This document shows, piece after piece, positions 1 to 10,058 of a DNA stretch of 64,000 nucleotides. The position numbers and the translations under genes are program-made. The notes below the pieces were generated by a model, which was given only the letters and a program-made list of their open reading frames with translations, was not told where the DNA came from and did not search any database. Origin of the DNA: Takakia lepidozioides (Eukaryota; Streptophyta; Takakiopsida; Takakiales; Takakiaceae); contig CM060732.1 of the NCBI GenBank assembly GCA_030704615.1, positions 38,793,053 to 38,857,052 on the forward strand, in the 5' to 3' direction. How positions within the stretch are numbered: the stretch's first letter is position 1; each line of letters starts with the position of its first letter.

Positions 1-129
1 CGTGTTTCAGCTCCATTTCTTTTGCCAACTTTTTTTAGAAGTTCACATTTGCATAAACATGTGTTGCAGGGCGAGTTGATCTGGGAGACAAGCAAATGCA
101 GGCTACTTTCGACTCTTTTGCCAGAGGTG

Positions 130-1480
130 CAAGGGACCTTGTCCTGGGCTTTACAAGGAGTTCGGGAGACTGTCCAGCAGACTGGTCACAAGAATGTCCA
201 ACAACATATTCCCCATGACACATGTGGACAGACTGCCCAAGTGCTGGAGACCGAGCATGTGCAGTAGACCATCCCGGGTAATAGGCCGGATCACTCCCAG
301 CAGACTGCCCCGCACACACATACTCAGTATGTGCAAACAGTACTGAGCGGGCAGCGAACTTTGCAGACTTTGCAGTAGACCGGAGAACAGACCGGCCAAC
401 AGACTGCCCCTCAGCCGATTGTGCAGCAGACCAGCGAACATGGCTAGCAGACTGCCCCTCAGCAGATTGTGCAGCAGATCGGCCAATCCAGCCAGCAGAT
501 TGCCCCTCAGCAGACTGTGCAAGACACTGGCGAACCCACTCAGCAGATGGCCGAGCAGACTGTCCAGGAGACTAATAGCCAGTCTGTTCCCTGGATTGTG
601 CAACAGACTCGGATGCACTGGCCTCACCGGGACCCTGTGGATGAATTTCTGCTGAGTTCCCAACAACATGTTTTTGAATCTACCAGTATGAGTGTTTTGA
701 CCGAGTCCACTTTTCCCCCAGGCACATTCACTGACGACGTCATCATGTCACCGGTAAAGCATTCTTATCCAGCTCCCCGTGGCCTGCCTTTTATGACCTT
801 CCAGCTCAGTCCCGTTTTCGTGCGCTCAGTGGCGAAAGCCATAGATGAGTCTTACGTGATGACCAAACTCAATCTGGGAACGCAAAACCGTATCATAGAT
901 CTTACAGAAGAGTCTGAGGAAGCAATTGCCGGTGGGTCTTCCATACATGTTCTTGATGTTTCCCAAGTCCATGGAGATCCGAACACCCAGCCAGTTGTCC
1001 ACCGGACTGACCAGCACACTGAACAGTCGACACATGGAAGGACTGCCGAGCAACCTGTGGCGGGGCAACAGACTATCTTCATTGATGAGCAGACTGAACT
1101 GTAGACTAACCAGCAGACTGCACAGGTCACAGAGGGAAGGACTGACCAGGATGGCTCGGAGTGGCAGACTATTCTGCTCAGCTCTGACTACACAGTTCAG
1201 ACTGCACGGCCTGACCAGCACACTGCACACATCACAGAGGGAAGGACTGACGACCAACCTGCCACTGAGCACACTGCCCACATTGAGGGAGAAACTGAAC
1301 TGTAGAGTTGCGAGCAGACTGCACAGTTCACAGACGAAATGACTGACGAAGAACCGGCGGCGAGCCGACTGCCCACATTGAGCAACAGACTGAACATGCT
1401 GGTAGGCACACTGACGATGAACCACATGCGGCGCAGACACCGTCTGGTATAGCGCTGGATTGCATGGAGTCTGCTCCCTC
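130..1480. repeat. Degenerate CAGACTG-type short repeat region
   Basis: The motif CAGACTG, usually as CAGCAGACTG or CAGCAGATTG, recurs dozens of times at irregular spacing. On the plus strand one frame reads as runs of Gln-Gln-Thr and Gln-Thr-Val-Gln. The same motif, often as its complement CAGTCTG, returns around 2720-2810, 3440-3950 and 5236-5425, so it marks one repeat family spread through the first 5.5 kb. Coding and non-coding stretches both contain it. This is more like an expanding minisatellite than a conserved protein repeat. Confidence 0.6.
469..1104 (+). CDS. Open Gln/Thr-rich frame with a SUMO-interacting-motif-like segment (possible exon)
   Basis: A 211-codon open frame without an ATG at its beginning, so it would have to be an internal exon or a relic. 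The first ~60 residues are Q/T repeats from the CAGACTG family. The middle part is non-repetitive and has a segment at about 886-921 reading IIDLTEESEE. This matches the known SUMO-interacting motif pattern: a hydrophobic core with D-L-T followed by acidic residues. The end returns to QT repeats and stops at 1104, while the same frame stays Q/T-rich beyond. A Ulp1-like SUMO protease lies downstream on the same strand, so the two could have been one gene, but no splice chain connecting them could be fixed. No enzyme domain was recognised. Confidence 0.35.
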   Translation: MQQIGQSSQQIAPQQTVQDTGEPTQQMAEQTVQETNSQSVPWIVQQTRMHWPHRDPVDEFLLSSQQHVFESTSMSVLTESTFPPGTFTDDVIMSPVKHSYPAPRGLPFMTFQLSPVFVRSVAKAIDESYVMTKLNLGTQNRIIDLTEESEEAIAGGSSIHVLDVSQVHGDPNTQPVVHRTDQHTEQSTHGRTAEQPVAGQQTIFIDEQTEL

Positions 1481-1626
1481 ACCCCTTGCGCAGATTGTGC
1501 CATTTCCTCTTTCAGCACTGTTGTTTATGTTTTAGCACATTGTGAAATTGGGCTAATTCGCCATTTTGCTCGGTATCCTCACATGATGTTCGTCCCTCCG
1601 TCGGCAGACTGTCTACTTCTGAGGAC

Positions 1627-2021
1627 ATGACATCTTCCGCCCATGCTGCAAACGTGGGATCGACAACCAAGAAAGGTGTGGGGGTGAGCACACCCCCCGA
1701 TGCGCGGGTCAGTTCTACATATGCGACCCACGAAGCTGCAAAGACAGGTCCAACAAGTGTAAACAAACCTGCTGACCAACCTCTGTTGCGAAGTAGGGCG
1801 GCAGCGCTGCATTTGTCTGCTCTATCCAGCCCGCTTACAGCTGTCCCTGCTTCCCAGGGGAGAGGCAAAGCCAAGAAGCGGACTATCGTGGTCCATGCTG
1901 AGGAGGTCAAGGAGGGTCCGAGTACCAAGAGACTGGCGAAGAAAAAGTCTGGCGTCTTTATGAACAAGAACCGTAAGCTGGCCTTGGACATGGACAAAGA
2001 TCGTTTCCTGGAGCAGCACAG
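1627..2021 (+). CDS. Basic, Lys-rich exon ending in a 5' splice site (unrecognised)
   Basis: Starts with an ATG and is open for about 131 codons. It ends at CACAG|GTGAGT, a strong plant 5' splice site, at 2021/2022. The N-terminal half is Ala/Ser/Thr-rich. The C-terminal half is very basic, with clusters KKRT and KRLAKKKS that look like a nuclear localisation signal. I do not recognise a family. The position, 340 bp upstream of the first Ulp1-like coding sequence on the same strand, suggests an upstream exon of the protease gene. The reading phase across the candidate acceptor near 2306 leads into a stop, so the join is unresolved. Confidence 0.4.
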
Positions 2022-2363
2022 GTGAGTACTGTGCTCAGTTTCCTCATCTGTCTTTGTCGTTAAGTGCTTTGCGATCTGTTGTGGTCAGTCTGCTGCCGGT
2101 TGTCATCATTGTCTGTTGTGGTTAGTCTTGTCAGTCTGCTGATGAACTGTTCAGCCTGTAGAGTGTTTGGTACCATGTTGATGTCTGTCTGTTCAGTACA
2201 TGAGGCTTCCCGAAGGATGGTGCTCTGTGCAGGATGGGTGCTCGTTTTGGCAAAGCACATGCTCTGCACGTCAAGGCGGGTAATTCCATGCTGATGTTTT
2301 TTTAAGGGGACCCACGGTTTGAATGCGGACTGTCGCCGGATGACATAAAGGCACTCCAGAAGG

Positions 2364-3301
2364 TTGAGTCAGAGTGCACAGATAGACTCCTGGAGCTGTG
2401 GTGTCGATTCTATGAGAAATCGGTTGAGGCTGCGGTTCACCAACACTATTGTTGTTCTTCCAACGTCGACGTGGACGGTGTTGAAGTCATTGGGGATAGG
2501 GCAATGTGAAAGCCTTTTGGAGGTCTTCAAAGGTTGCCTTAGCACTGAACGACTGGGCAAGGACTTGAAAGAGTGCGATTCATTTTGGTGCCAATTGGGG
2601 ACGAGTAAGAACTCTTCCGAGTCTGCTTCGACTGTCTCCTGAGTCATAGTTTGGTTTCGCAGTGTCGTCTTGACTCTAGGCGATTAAGTTGACCTCTGTA
2701 TTTGTGCAGTGGACTGGGTTTGAAGATTGAGTCTGCTAAGTCAGCTGAGTGCTGAGTCTGCTAAGTGGTCGGTCTGCTGAGTGTCAGTCTGCTGAGTCTG
2801 CCCATCATGATTGTGCAATGACGCCATGTTGTTTGATACCATTGCAGAGGGCACTGGAGTGTTTGTATCATCGACCTCCGCAAGGGCTGTTACACTCACC
2901 TGAACTCTATCAGGGACTCGCATGTTCTAGGGTGGATTCGGAAGCTTCATGGTGAGTGCTTAGGGTACTCAATGGACTCACCGGAGTGGCACGAGATTGT
3001 CCAAGCATTTCAGTTCCACGCGCCTGATGTGCCCCAGCAACCATTCAGCTGGGAGTGTGGCTTTTACGTCATGTCATTCATTCAAGTGTTTTATGAGTGG
3101 GTAAAAGTCAGAGGAAATGTCTCCGAGACTGCAAAGCCAGAGAGAGGAACACCTTTCACGAAGGACTGGTTTACTTTCAAAGTTTGCACTTGGGCAGCGA
3201 ATGCAGTGTGCCCAGTATATCGTGCAGGGGTTGGACAATGTAGAGAAACTGCTCTCATGAGTATGATGTACTTGTCCTGTGAAGTCTATGTACCGAAATA
3301 A
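2364..3301 (+). pseudogene. Ulp1/SENP-like C48 cysteine protease, C-terminal domain, probably transposon-borne and frameshifted
   Basis: A deSUMOylase-type peptidase domain can be read across an intron. Exon sequence ending at 2604 encodes RFILVPIGDE. A GTAAGA donor and a TTGCAG acceptor (exon from 2848) join this in frame to GHWSVCIIDLRKG, giving the catalytic His motif (HW). Further on, LNSI stands where Ulp1 usually has the catalytic Asp (DSL), so Asn replaces Asp. QQPFSWECGFYVM gives the oxyanion Gln and the catalytic Cys (ECG for the usual DCG). The stop is at 3299-3301. Upstream, IVVLPTSTWTVLKSLG looks like the preceding part of this domain but is in another frame from 2364, so a frameshift or a very short intron lies near 2540-2575. 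Such proteases occur in hosts and in several plant DNA transposons. The decayed frames and the adjacent MULE favour a transposon origin. Confidence 0.65.
2605..2847 (+). other. Intron in the Ulp1-like gene
   Basis: The intron begins GTAAGA after GGGACGA and ends ATTGCAG before AGGGCACTGG. Splicing keeps the frame and rebuilds the His-containing motif of the protease. It contains CAGTCTG repeats (about 2727-2805), so the short repeat invaded or expanded inside an intron as well. Confidence 0.6.
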
Positions 3302-3971
3302 AAAATGCGAGTATTTTCGCTTACTATTCCAGTGGTGATGAGCACTTTTGTGTACTGTGGGTGCTGGCATGTTTTGTAATGTTGTCACTAAACTCAATGG
3401 ACACAATGGTGTTAATTTTTCCATGCATTGTGCACCCGAGTCCGCTGAGCTTGAATGTGCGAGTAGTATGCTGCCGAGGCTAGGACTGGTGGGTCTGGTA
3501 CCTAGTCTGGTAGGCACCATGTCCATGAGTCCGCTAGGACGCTGGATTGGCATGAGTCGTTAGGGAGGTAGTCCACTGGAGCCTGTCCATTTTGAGTCTG
3601 TTGTTGTGGATGAGTGTGCTTGAGACTTAGTCTGTCCAGCAGTCTGCTGGGAGAGTTGCAGGGATGAGGTGGAAGTGTGGTGAGTAGACGTTCGGAGTGG
3701 ACAGCGAACTAGGCAGCAGACTGACCAGTAGACTGGCTTACTGGCGTTCGCAGTCTGCTGACTGTGACTCTGTTGGGAGACTGTGCATGAGTCCGTTGGG
3801 AGACTATGCTTGGGAGACTGTGTGGGAGTCAGTTGGGAGACTAGAGGAGTCAGTTGGGAAACTCTGCAGCTGTCTGATGGGAGTTGGTGCCGGAGTGTGC
3901 TGGGATTGTGGAGACTGTGCATGAGTCCATTGCGGACTTGTATTTCAGAAAGGGACAATGCTACCAGAGGA
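3302..3971. repeat. Non-coding stretch with CAGTCTG and GGGAGACTG repeats
   Basis: No gene was recognised between the Ulp1-like stop and the MULE remnant. From about 3590 to 3930 there are repeats of the form GTTGGGAGACTGTGCATGAGTC, with one near-copy at 3770-3800 and another at 3905-3930. They belong with the CAGACTG family upstream. Short open frames here only follow the repeat. Confidence 0.5.
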
Positions 3972-4088
3972 ATTGCAGACTTATATTGTCTTCTTCGTGA
4001 CACCTACACGACCTGAAACCTTGTCTCTTTTCAAGCATTGCAGACTTATATTGTCTTCTTCGTGACACCTACACGACCTGAAACCTTG
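3972..4088. repeat. Perfect 52-bp direct repeat, two copies separated by 13 bp
   Basis: Positions 3972-4023 and 4037-4088 are identical, beginning ATTGCAGACTTAT and ending GAAACCTTG. On the minus strand the upstream copy (4037-4088) encodes the last residues of the MULE transposase remnant, and the other copy lies just beyond its stop. The spacer is TCTCTTTTCAAGC. Identity without drift implies a recent local duplication, for example by replication slippage or repair. Confidence 0.9.
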
Positions 4089-5110
4089 CGAATTTTCGAG
4101 TATATATGTGCTGCAGGTGCAGGTGCAGATGCAGACACCCTCTTGTTGGTTCTCCGCAAAACCCTAGGCCGGGTTTTCCAGGCCTCCACGAAATCTCGTC
4201 TCCTTTTCAGAGACATGTTGTTGTTGTCGTTCAGAGGACGGAAAGCCTTTGTTGCCGCAGGGTGCAACATTCCAGTCGCACTTTTCGCCAGGATATCAAC
4301 GAACTGCCCTCTGCACATACGAAGAGTAGATCGGGCATGTGCCTCCAGGTATTTGTCATCACCTACAATGCGAAGTATGTCCGCGAATTCTTGTTCCATT
4401 GAGGCTGAGACCTCCAGAGGTGCCTCGTCGTAGGGGAAGTCGTCCGGAGGATGTCTTTCCATGAACTGATTGGATTCGTCGTTGCCGCCGGCACCATTGC
4501 CCAAGAGCAAGTTATGTAATCCTCCATGAATGGTTCCCAGCGCCGTGCCACAAGCGCGCACAAGGAGGCCATCCTGCAGGTTAGGGTGAAGCATCTTCAG
4601 GACACGGACCTGATGCTTGCATAAGTTTCCCTTCATTGCCCATGGGCACGTGCAACAAGCCCAATCGCAATCAGGATTGTAAATAATGTATGTTGTGCCG
4701 GGGTGGTTGCTGCTGAGAACGTAGGCTGGTTCACCAGGACCCAAGGGAAGAGTAACACTCTCAGCAGGAATGTCTCGTGCCGCAAGTATAGAACTGGATA
4801 TGTACTTTTCGTGTTTGTCATTTCTTATGAACCTGTGGGTCTTCAAATGGATTGCGTACCAGTAGTGTGTTAGCACACGGCCAGTGAATTCCCATATAAG
4901 CCAGTCCACTCTACGACCACTCATCTTGCCTTTCCCTATGGCAAGTCTTGCCTTCAGATTTCCATGGTATGCCTCAATGCTTGCGTTTGTGTCTTGGCTC
5001 GCATGAGGGACATGGCGGGCTGTTGTACACCACATTGCTATTTTGGGCTTCCAGTACTACTCGATATAGTCAAGAAATTCATGTCCTTTCGGGTATTTTG
5101 ACCTCATACG
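4046..5110 (-). pseudogene. MULE transposase remnant with SWIM zinc finger (C-terminal half)
   Basis: A 330-codon open frame on the minus strand starts at 5035. The same frame continues upstream to about 5110 as EFLDYIE-stop-YWKPKIAMW, with one in-frame TAG. This resembles the segment just before the C-terminal part of Mutator-like transposases. Residues around ARHVPHASQDTNASIEAYH and the later CCTCPWAMKGNLCKHQ (CxC...CxH, a SWIM finger near the middle) support that family. The DDE catalytic region upstream is missing, replaced by repeat and GC-rich DNA beyond 5150. The C-terminus is basic. It runs convergently to the Ulp1-like gene, about 750 bp away. It is probably non-functional. Confidence 0.75.
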
Positions 5111-5580
5111 ACGAGAACAGTGCGCACGTTCCCGGCTGCTGGCAAATGGCAGGCGGCAGGGATAAAGGTTTGAATCGCAGCCCTAAAAATGGAGGGCTCG
5201 GATGGGTTATGGGAATGGACGGTGGAGATCCTGCGCCGTCAGCGGACTGGATGGCAGGGGACTGGCCAGCGGACTGGCGGGCAGACTGGAGGACTGACAG
5301 ACTGCTGGGTAGCGGACTGGCCAACACCAGACTGGCGGGCAGACTGGCGGACTGGCAGACTGTTGGGCAGCAGACTGGCCAGTAGCGGACTGGCAGACTG
5401 GAGGGCAGCGGACTCATGGGTGGGGGACTAGCCGCGCGGCGGACGAGGGCGCGGTTGCTGCAGCCGCGTCCGCGGCTGGGCGACCGCGCGCAGCGGCGGG
5501 CGGGGCGGGGCGGGTAGGGTGGGGGGAGCCGGGCGTCCGTGCGCGGGGCCCACCGGCCACATCGCACATGCCCATTGAAG
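5111..5580. repeat. GACTGG short-repeat block followed by a GC-rich patch
   Basis: 5236-5425 is built of GACTGG and CAGACTGG units (for example GCGGGCAGACTGGCGGACTGG), an extreme form of the CAGACTG family at the left end. About 5430-5570 follows with very high G+C and many CpGs (runs such as GGCGGGGCGGGGCGGG). The open frames on both strands here are a by-product of base composition. No gene was recognised. Confidence 0.6.
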
Positions 5581-5589
5581 ACCCTATTA

Positions 5590-6235
5590 TCTTAAAATGA
5601 GAGGCGGTCACACTTGGGCCTCTACATGGGAAATGCTTTTGGATACATGAATAGAAGATTGCACTTGGGCTTAGATTTCGATTTTTCACACATGGGCCAA
5701 CGACATAGGCTACACTAGAGGTCGCACTTGGGCCTCAACATAAAAGACACACTGGAATACATAAGAAATTGCACTTGGTCTTAAATGACATTGGACTTGG
5801 GCATCTACATGGGAGATGCACTTGGATACATAAAAGATTGCACACTCGGCTTAGATGGCCCTCGACATAGTAGACGCACATGGGAGATGTCATTGGATAC
5901 ATAGGAGACGCACTTGGATACGTAGGAGATTGCACTTGGGCTTAAATGACAATGGACACTTGGGCCTCTACACGGGAGATGCACTTGGATACATAAAAGA
6001 TTGCACTTGGGCTTAGATGGCCTCGACGTAGGAGACGCACTAGGATCATAGGAAATTGCACTTAGTCTTAGATTTCAATTATTCACACATGGGCCAACGG
6101 CACAAGCTACCATAGAGGCGATTTGGGCCTCGACATAGGAGACGAGACGCACTTGGATACATAGGAGATTGCACATGGGCTTAGATGACACTGGACACTT
6201 GGGCCAACGGCACTGGCTACCCTAGTCCAATGTAA
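5590..6235. repeat. Degenerate tandem repeat with GCACTTGGGCC and TTGGATACATA units
   Basis: Short phrases recur in nearly constant order: GCACTTGGGCCTC, ACATGGGAGATGCACTTGGATACATA, AGATTGCACTTGGGCTTAGATG, and CACATGGGCCAACGGCA. About four to five imperfect units of roughly 120-190 bp are visible. Fragments of the same family occur in reverse orientation at 25150-25290 (GGGTAGCCTATGCCATTGGCCC and similar). No coding sequence was recognised. Confidence 0.65.
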
Positions 6236-6239
6236 AATA

Positions 6240-8520
6240 AGAGGCTCGATGCAGATGCATACTAGTGCCTATGTTGTGTTATAATAATTTTTAATGTCAA
6301 ATATTCATCCATCCTCATATTTTAGTTCTTAATAATAATACCATGATTTAAAGTATAAGAATTCCAACGAATGCATAGTCTTGCAATCTTTATGGCCAAT
6401 GAAAAGAAACTTAAACTACAAAAAGATTATAAAATTAGACACACTTAGTATGGTTTTGTTTTAACACATTATAGAAGCCGTTGAAGAAAAATATTAATTC
6501 TAAGTTTTATTACATTAGGGAAGTCGCTTTTGCAATAATTGCAATTCTGGAAAATCATGATGATGTGATTGATTTATCCAAAAATATCATATCAAATAGC
6601 TGAAATAACTAAAACATTGACTCAGTTGTTATAGAATTTATATCACAATTGCCAAGCTGCAATGTTTATATCTATTTGAGATTAGTAAAGTACTGCTTGA
6701 CACGCTAGAAAATTACGAAAGTGTTCAAATTTGTGCTCACTTGAGCAAACTACATACTACATTGGCACATCCTACATGGGAACAATGAGGCCATACCTCT
6801 CACAAACGTTGAGGGCCATAAACACACTAATGTGCAAATGTTGTCATATTGGGATGGCTCCAAAGCCTCCATCGATCCGTGCCCCCTGCACTTGGTTCTA
6901 CTCCTATATTGTCAAACATTAATTTGCATCTGCCAAGACTCTTTGACCAGGACTTAAGCAAATTTGATAACCACAAAATGCTTTGAGCTCCAGTTCTGAT
7001 ATCGAACCAATAAGGAAACTGACACATGTTCAAAGCTGATAGGACTTTGGTAACCATGGATGGATGAACTTACTCATCCAATGCATGAATCCATTCATGA
7101 ATAATATGCCTTCAAAATGGCATGTGTAGTAATTTAGTCATATAAATGCCTTTAAAAGGACATGTGTAGTGATGTAGTCATAGAGATGTGAAACCATCTA
7201 CGTCATGCAGTCATAAGTTTTCATGGCATGTCATCAATTGATGAACTCATCCAACGGACGAATCCATTCATGTATATGCCACAATGACACCTATAATGAA
7301 GTAGTTGTATAAATAGAGTTGTGAAACCATTTGCAGTCATGCAGTCATAAGTTTCCATGAAACATCATCCACGCGTAGTAAAACATCTCACACTAGTCAT
7401 ATAAACCATCCCAAACATCGTGGTCAACAATGTTTGACCAATGCTCCCTATCTTTTCGGAGTCGTGTAGTAATATCTATTACTACATAGTGATAAAATAT
7501 CTCTACAATGCATTTCATCGCCCTGTAGTCATAGTTGTTATGACTCCGCAAAAGCCGTAGTCATAAAAACCTTAATCTATTGTAGTGAGGTGTGGATGGG
7601 GATTGGTCGTTGGTCTTTTATTTGCCTTTGAAATTTGCCTAGTTGAGTTGAGAAGCACCAGCCTCTATATGCATCGGATCTGTGGGGTCATACAATTGTT
7701 TTGCCGGTCAGGGGGCTGGGGCTAAACTGAAAAAAAGTCATTGACTGGTGACACATGTGCCCTTGATATTGTGGCCTTGTTGATTGGATTGTTGTTCTTC
7801 AATTTCCAGTAGGGAGAGTTGGTGTCGATGAGTAGAGGATAGAGATGGGTATCCCCAGACCTGGAGAGCCATTTCTTTGCCTGTCGGATAGTCTGCTTTG
7901 ATGTGGCCATGCATGTCACAATTGAAGCAAGCAGATGAGGTGGAATCTTCAATCAGTCTGATTGAAAAGTAGTTATCTTCTTTGTCTATGGGGAGACGAA
8001 TGAATTCAGGTAGTGTTGCCAGCTAGTCTTCGGGCATAATATAAGGACCATTTCAGCAAAGCCAGTTTCGTTGAGTCTAGAGGCAATTGTGGCAGACTTC
8101 CAAGCAATGTTTTGTCTGATGTTCTCCGTACACATGAGAGGGTAAAAAAACCCCCAAGCCCAAGTAAAACCCAAAGTGATTGGCGATATCTGACAGGTTG
8201 GTCAGACCTATGTATGGGAGAGAAACGGTTCTGGGACCCCATAACTTACCGTTTCTATTACCCATCTTGAAAGACCATGGGAAGATGTTAACATTGAAGC
8301 TTTGCACATGAGGGTTAAACAGAAGGGCCTGGGATGCGGCCTCCTGGATTTCAAAGACAGGGAGAAGAAGCCCCTCCCTTCGGCAATGGCAGAATTGTTG
8401 TTTTAATTCCTCTGCTGATCCTCCCAAATATTTGATGGCCAAATCCCTAACAAAAGCTCTACTGACCTTCTTTCCTGTAAAATGGAAAAGGATTCCGTTC
8501 TCTGAACTATGCAGGAAACT
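6240..8520. other. AT-rich intergenic DNA with two degenerate GTAGTCAT-rich repeat units
   Basis: No gene was recognised. From about 7066 to 7360 a unit containing GATGAACTCATCCAA, GAATCCATTCATG, GTGAAACCAT and GCAGTCATAAGTTT occurs twice about 180 bp apart. The block ends near 7586 with TATTGTAGTG, whose complement CACTACAATA resembles a CACTA-type terminus. A similar GTAGTCAT-rich block at about 53800-54146 ends GTTGTAGTG. These may be non-autonomous element ends, but no matching left terminus or target duplication was found. The open frames at 7986-8442 (minus) show no recognisable domain. Confidence 0.4.
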
Positions 8521-8524
8521 AGAT

Positions 8525-8765
8525 AAATAGATTTTTGCTTACCCTCCGGGAAAGGGTAAATAGAAAATCAGAGGACTATTTAACCTCCGGCTAAGGGTAA
8601 ATTATTTATATGTCCACTTATTTATCCTTTGAGTACGGGTAAATTATTTGTATGTCCATTTATTTATCCGACGGGTAAAGGATAAAGGCCAAGATTTTTA
8701 ACTGGATAAAGATAAATATCCGGTAAGGATATTTGATCTACCCTTTATATACCCGCCGGGTAAAT
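8525..8765. repeat. Dispersed AT-rich repeat, inverted copy at 29440-29617
   Basis: The sequence starting AATAGATTTTTGCTTACCCTCC, with repeated GGGTAAATTATTT and TATGTCCATTTATTTATCC phrases, matches the reverse complement of 29440-29617. The two copies face each other across about 21 kb. They may be two insertions of one element. No target duplication was seen at either outer edge. Confidence 0.55.
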
Positions 8766-8860
8766 AAAGAATATATTGAAGGATGTATAGTTGTTTTTCT
8801 TTTCAATAAAGGGGATGAAGGCCCAGTAAAAATTTATAAATTTATAAATTTTAATTTATT

Positions 8861-8861
8861 A

Positions 8862-8893
<32 letters not shown>
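8861..8893. repeat. (AAT)n microsatellite
   Basis: About eleven consecutive AAT/ATA triplets with no interruption, in AT-rich intergenic DNA. Confidence 0.95.
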
Positions 8894-8895
<2 letters not shown>

Positions 8896-9845
8896 CTAAT
8901 TGCTGCAATGCCTTTCTATGGTAAAACACAGGGGCATCATTGCAGCAATGGGGCCCTTGCTTTCATCGGGTCCCAGTCTGGAACGGTGTACCCTGCCGGT
9001 TCTTTTTCAGGGTATGAAAGTAATGGACCCGGCACAAGAAAAATACAGGTGGTACCCGGGGTGAGCTGGACCCGCCGGGGCCACGTGCGCTCCATACCCG
9101 AGCGCAGCTAGAACCGTTTATAAGCATGTGTGCATGTGTGATAAAGAAGCAGCGGCAGGGCCTCTTCACAAACCGACCTGCCCCTTCATGTCTCCAACCA
9201 GCCATCAGGCACACACTCCACAAGCAGCCAGAGCAGAGCAAAGCAAAGCCCATGCATGAAACCACAATCAGCAAGACGAGGCTTGCAATGTTCAAATGAA
9301 CTAACATGCCATGAGGATTATACATGTAGTTGATAAGATCTTGTATAAAATGAGGGCGAAACGCTGAACAAGGCGATAGGAACAGAAGGGCGAGAGACTA
9401 GTGTTCGTTGTTGCGGTATAAGTGGTCGTCTGCATCTCTAGAACTGTGGATTACTACATGCAGAAGACTGTTTGGTGAAGATGATTGACTGTTTCGTGAG
9501 CCAGGGAGATTACAGGAGTGAATTGGTAGTGAACGATACACCTTCCATGTACTGCAAAACCGCTTCTTGTGTGGATTCAAATCGTTTCCTGGAACTCACC
9601 GTTTGCGGTGGAACGGTTGAGAGGATCTGCAACTGCTCCCACGTTCCAAAATTCTTCAAAAGACACTAAGTGTGCAATCCTGCAGCTGTCTCGATCATGG
9701 TGATTTTTCAAGGAACGAGTATGTTGTCTGGTGATCATGAAAGTGGTCTGTGCTCGGTCTGTGTCGGAGTGGGTTTTCGCTACTGGGAGTCTTCAGGACG
9801 CATTCAACGGCGTCTTGGGGGAGTAGTTAGAGAAGTAGAAGACCG

Positions 9846-10058
9846 ATGAGTGTAGTCGTGAGTGGATCAATGCCGGAGCAGCCATGGGGTCGTGCTTCTA
9901 TTCAAAACAATCTCGATCTACTGGGCAGTCGAGCAGCTCTAGCTGTCTGTACTCACTACTCAGCAGGTCCTCATGCTTTGCAGGGTCCAAAGGAAAACAG
10001 TCTAAGAAGTCTGGTCCCCATGGCCCTGGCAATAATGCTTGCTGCCGTCCACGTCTGA
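9846..10058 (+). promoter_or_regulatory. Overlapping upstream ORF before the kinase start
   Basis: The ATG at 9846 opens a 70-codon frame that runs past the kinase ATG at 9884 in another frame. If transcription begins upstream of 9846, scanning ribosomes meet this ATG first, though its context is weaker (GACCGATGAG) than that of the kinase ATG. Whether it lies in the mRNA cannot be decided from sequence. Confidence 0.35.

Noticed and set aside
5079-5567. 162-codon minus-strand open frame rich in Pro, Arg and Ser
   Set aside because: It arises from the GACTGG repeats and the GC-rich patch; the repeat explains the whole composition.
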